Positions 1-64,000 of a stretch of DNA of 64,000 nucleotides are shown here, piece by piece; position 1 is the stretch's first letter, and the number at the start of each line of letters is the position of its first letter. Made by a program: the position numbers and the translations under genes. Source of the stretch: Sycobia sp. Sy_11 (lineage: Eukaryota > Arthropoda > Insecta > Hymenoptera > Epichrysomallidae); NCBI GenBank assembly GCA_018907035.1, contig JACCIC010000054.1, positions 771,001 through 835,000 on the forward strand, written 5' to 3'. The notes under the pieces are model-generated. The model was not told where the DNA came from and did not search any database. It saw nothing but the letters and a program-made list of their open reading frames with translations.

Positions 1-374
1 TAATAGATAATGTGAACATTTGAACATCAAAAAAGAGGAAATCAAATAATAAATTATAAGGTAAATGAGGTAAATTTAGTTCTATGTTCTATTTTTCATA
101 ATTCATACTTGTCGATCGCATTGTTTACTCAAATGAGTTTATATACTTTTGGAGAGGTTATAGATTGAAATGTAATTCAAAGTAAAATAATAACTTACAT
201 TAATCTAAATTCTTACGATTATAAAGAAAATTGCAGTTGTTCTTTAGACAATTTTATTTAAATAAAGGTAATTATAAACTGCTGAATTTTACTTACGTAT
301 CGATTTTTTTGAGTAAACATTTCATCAAAAACTTATATAGGTAGTTTAATAGTAAGATATACTTTTCTAAAGAG
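1..374. other. 5' flank of HTATSF1
   Basis: This AT-rich sequence before the start codon presumably holds promoter and 5' UTR. No upstream gene, TATA box in a convincing position, or other feature was recognised apart from the DRE-like motif. Confidence 0.5.
298..305 (+). promoter_or_regulatory. DRE-like motif upstream of HTATSF1
   Basis: TATCGATT lies about 70 bases before the HTATSF1 start codon and differs from the DREF site TATCGATA by one base. DRE sites are common in insect housekeeping promoters. A single 8-mer in AT-rich DNA is weak evidence, and the transcription start is unknown. Confidence 0.25.
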
Positions 375-60698
<60,324 letters not shown>

Positions 60699-60888
60699 TT
60701 CCAGACGACGACGATTTTTGAGACAAGTTTATCATAGAAATATTAGCAGTAAATTCAGGCACATCCATAGGAGAAGAATATTTTATTAACGAACGAAGAG
60801 ATAAAACAAAAACAAATAGTTGAGATTGTAAGGATGATATACGTAATGTAGCCGTAAATAATTATTTTACTTGTACAGTTTTATTTGG

Positions 60889-60894
60889 AATAAA
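60889..60894 (+). terminator. Poly(A) signal of HTATSF1
   Basis: AATAAA lies about 190 bases after the stop codon, in AT-rich 3' sequence. A second AATAAA at 61076-61081 could serve a longer 3' end. Confidence 0.5.
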
Positions 60895-61081
60895 ACTGCA
60901 CCAATTTTATTTATAAAAGAAAAAAATCATGTACATTCTATAGCTCGAATAGCCGTGTGATATTTACAATGATTAGCCATTGTAATATCAGAGAATACAA
61001 AAAAAGACTATACTTACAGTTGAAGTCGTCTAATTATTTCTAATGAATTTTATTGTATAAAAAAAAATTTAGATAAATAAA

Positions 61082-61608
61082 ACACGATTATTTATGTTCA
61101 TAAAATATTATTATTAGACTTTTGTATACCGAATTGTAATTGCATGTAGTATATAAATTTATAGTAGATTTATTTTCTCATTTTAATGAAAATCAATTTT
61201 TAATTTTCAAATTCCATTTTCTCATTTGAAAAATAATGACAAAAAGATACAACAGTGTATGTAAATATGTATATACATATAATATAAATAATACCACAAA
61301 ATCGCATAAAAAATATATTTACAAAACGATGTATGTACTGTAGATAAAGCAGGTAAGCGCGAATTCAGAATTCATCGTATGGTAATGCAGAGTGGTCGAT
61401 AAAAAGCGATTCCTATATTATTTATAGTAAAATTTTACAATGAAATTATATTTACGATATAAATTTTACAAAACGTAAATACGTACATTATATATTTTAA
61501 TAATGTCAATGACATATATATTTAAATTTATTATTTTTTCTAATTTACTTAACGTTAATAGAGGATATATTAAATTCAATATGAATTTTCTACGTTCTAT
61601 TTACAAAT

Positions 61609-61656
<48 letters not shown>

Positions 61657-64000
61657 TCAGAATATAAACAATTTGAAATAATTTTATATTATCATCATTA
61701 GGTTCAAAATTATAGGAAGTTAAGCACGTGGCGCCATCAGAGTTGCATATGGAGAATTGTACTTTTATCGCTTTATGTCGATAATACTCAATATTCTTAT
61801 TTATTGTATTTTCCTTAATTCACGTCATGGACCGAAAGTAAGTCAATATATCCAGATACATAAGTAGCCTCATTCGAATAATTTAATATGTTTAGATTAC
61901 TTTTTAATAATAGTAACAATATTATTGTGATTTATAATAGTTGAGCGTTTAGAAAATCATTTTATTGCTCATATTCAATAAAGAAAGGAGAAAAAGAATC
62001 ACCTTCAATGAAATAGGGTTTGCTTTAATCCCTAATATAATCCATATATTTCTCAATTATCGTATATTAAAATGATCGTACGTTTAATTTTGTCAATACC
62101 ACTGTTGATTTACAATGCTATTTTATTTATTAAAATCATAAATTAGTGACTTCATTTGTACTGTAAAATATTGAATAGCATATGAGCCAATTTATAATTA
62201 TTATTTCCGATTTCACGTATCGTCTTTATTTACAATTTCACATATGTGTTAAAAATAATTATTATTTTTTTTTTATACAAAAATTTTCTCATATATTAGA
62301 ATTAATTTATTGATTTAAAGACTTTTCACATTTTAAATAAAATATTAGAATTAATTTTAATTTTATTTGAACATTTGTCAATATTAAATTAGAAAGTCAT
62401 GCTTCAAAATGAGCATTGAAAAGCGTGTTTATGGATTATCCTATAGAGAGACGATCAAATTGTATATGAAAGGGATACTTTATTCGCCAGGCTACACAAT
62501 GTAACGTGAGTATATACCAAACCTGATTATCCCCTGAAATATTTCAAAGGACATTCAATTACAATAGTATTGAATTGCTCTTTATATTGTCACTGAAAAT
62601 GACTAAGTATAAAGTTAAAAAGATAGAAGTTTGAGGATGATTTGTTTTAAATTTTCATCTGGAATAAAAATAGTTTAAAAGCAACACATATAAGATCATA
62701 TAACTATATGATGGTTGTATTTTCAAAGTAAATTTTCATTTGCGGATGTTGAATTTTGCAGAATTGCAATCAATTTTATCATTCAATTTTCTCTTGAAAA
62801 CATTTTTAATAATTAAACTTTTCTCACTGGAATTATTTGGCTACTTTTTTTATATTTTTAATTCTAATCTGAAAACATTAAAAAGATTCAGAAGAATATT
62901 TTTAAGTTTTATCAGATTATTTATACATTTAAAAATTAAAAATATATTTTCTCCCAAGATTTAAAATTTTGAATCAATTAAAATATCAGCGAAAAATAGG
63001 ATCATAATGCAAAATTTTCAATGTACGATGCTAAGTAAATGTACGAATAAAACTGACTGGTTAAAGGAATGCCGAAGATCTTGGTCAGTGGTAAAATGGC
63101 GTCATCGCCTCGCATTGCGCTTCGTATCTTTCGGATCGAATTTTACTTTAATTCTAATTAATGCGGCATCAGTTCATTCGTTTCTATGATAACTACCTCT
63201 TCCGATAGTATTTTCTGATGATTATTGCTTTCAAATAGATCAAGTACAAAATTACACGTTTCGTTTTATGACGCGGTCCTTGTGGCATAGTGCGTAAGTC
63301 AGACGTTTTTCACCGCCTTGCGCTGTATTTGGAAACTTTCACGCATCAACGCACTTTCATATTTAATATTTTAATTGTTTTATTTTCATATTTCATATTT
63401 TCATATTTAACGCATAACGATAGTTTGGCGTTCAGTGATGCTTTAAAATTATTTAGTTCAGAAAAATCTCCTTTGCATTCTGACCATGAATCTTCATTCC
63501 GACATCTTAAGCGATGTATCGTCATACTGTGCAAATTTTATCATAGAATTCATTGTTTGTTTACTGCCTGTCAACTGATAATATATTAATAAGAAAATCA
63601 CAAGGAGGCAATGCACGAAATGAAAGCAAAAAGTTACATACTCGTGCAGTACTTATTGAATAACGTTATAAAGTTGTCGGTCAACGTAAGACGCGTTTAG
63701 TCAACATTTGTTTACCGCTTTCTCCAAAAAAAGTGTAATTTCAAAACGCTATAGATTGAGAAGTAAAAGTCGTAGTTTTTTCAACTAATGGAATACAGTT
63801 AAGTTGTATGCAGTTAAACTCTGGGGGTAGCGTAGAACTTTGTAAACGTTGCAACTCAAAACACGTCTTTCAACTCGAAGGCGCCTTTTGTTTGATTATA
63901 AAATTCAGAATCTACATCATGAAAGTTTTGGTTCCGAGACCGAACTAACGACGTGTGAAGTGAAGCGTCATACTTTTTTTGAGTAATATATATGTACCAC
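61082..64000. other. 3' flank of HTATSF1 without a recognised gene
   Basis: AT-rich sequence with a (AT)n tract at 61612-61653 and short open frames (for example 63290-63589) that show no recognisable domain and have poor composition. No neighbouring gene starts clearly before the end of the window. Confidence 0.5.
61612..61653. repeat. (AT)n microsatellite
   Basis: An AT run of about 42 bases in the 3' flank of HTATSF1. Confidence 0.96.

Noticed and set aside
63270..63310. TGGCATAGTGCG resembling a tRNA A box (possible SINE head)
   Set aside because: No B box follows at the usual spacing, and no poly(A) or repeat tail was found.

Overview
The window looks like nuclear DNA of an insect, most likely a hymenopteran. 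It shows spliceosomal introns with GT-AG borders and AT-rich non-coding DNA dense in (AT)n, (CT)n and (CA)n microsatellites. (CG)n runs are frequent, so CpG is not depleted. No bacterial operon, CRISPR array, convincing tRNA or rRNA was found. Species assignment is an inference; no search was possible.

Two genes can be reconstructed exon by exon with matching splice phases. The first, on the plus strand, is the Tat-SF1 (HTATSF1; barricade in Drosophila) homologue, a U2 snRNP-associated splicing factor. Its seven coding exons lie at 375-561, 834-1186, 1497-1910, 58317-58483, 58563-58749, 60210-60346 and 60539-60698, giving 534 residues. The third intron, 1911-58316, is 56.4 kb long and cuts the first RRM near its RNP1 region.

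The second gene lies inside that intron on the minus strand. It encodes a secreted single-domain C-type lectin-like protein of 371 residues in five coding exons at 28350-28293, 12331-12029, 9652-9407, 6742-6523 and 4973-4685. It has a signal peptide, one six-cysteine lectin domain with a degenerate calcium/sugar site, and a tail of about 170 residues whose first part is very basic.

The rest is intronic or flanking DNA without recognisable genes. It holds at least 18 long (AT)n tracts, a compound (CT)n-(GT)n array, a (CA)n/(GT)n foldback, an 85-bp unit present in exact inverted copies at 32.6 and 50.0 kb, and an imperfect tandem duplication at 37.6-38.3 kb. It also holds a 20-bp perfect hairpin at 57.0 kb, possible DNA-transposon remnants near 13.3-14.1 kb, and scattered GC-rich islands.

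The notable architecture is an antisense secreted lectin gene nested in the giant intron of a splicing-factor gene. The host gene's codon composition switches from AT-ending 5' of the intron to GC-ending 3' of it. No wholly new system could be demonstrated.
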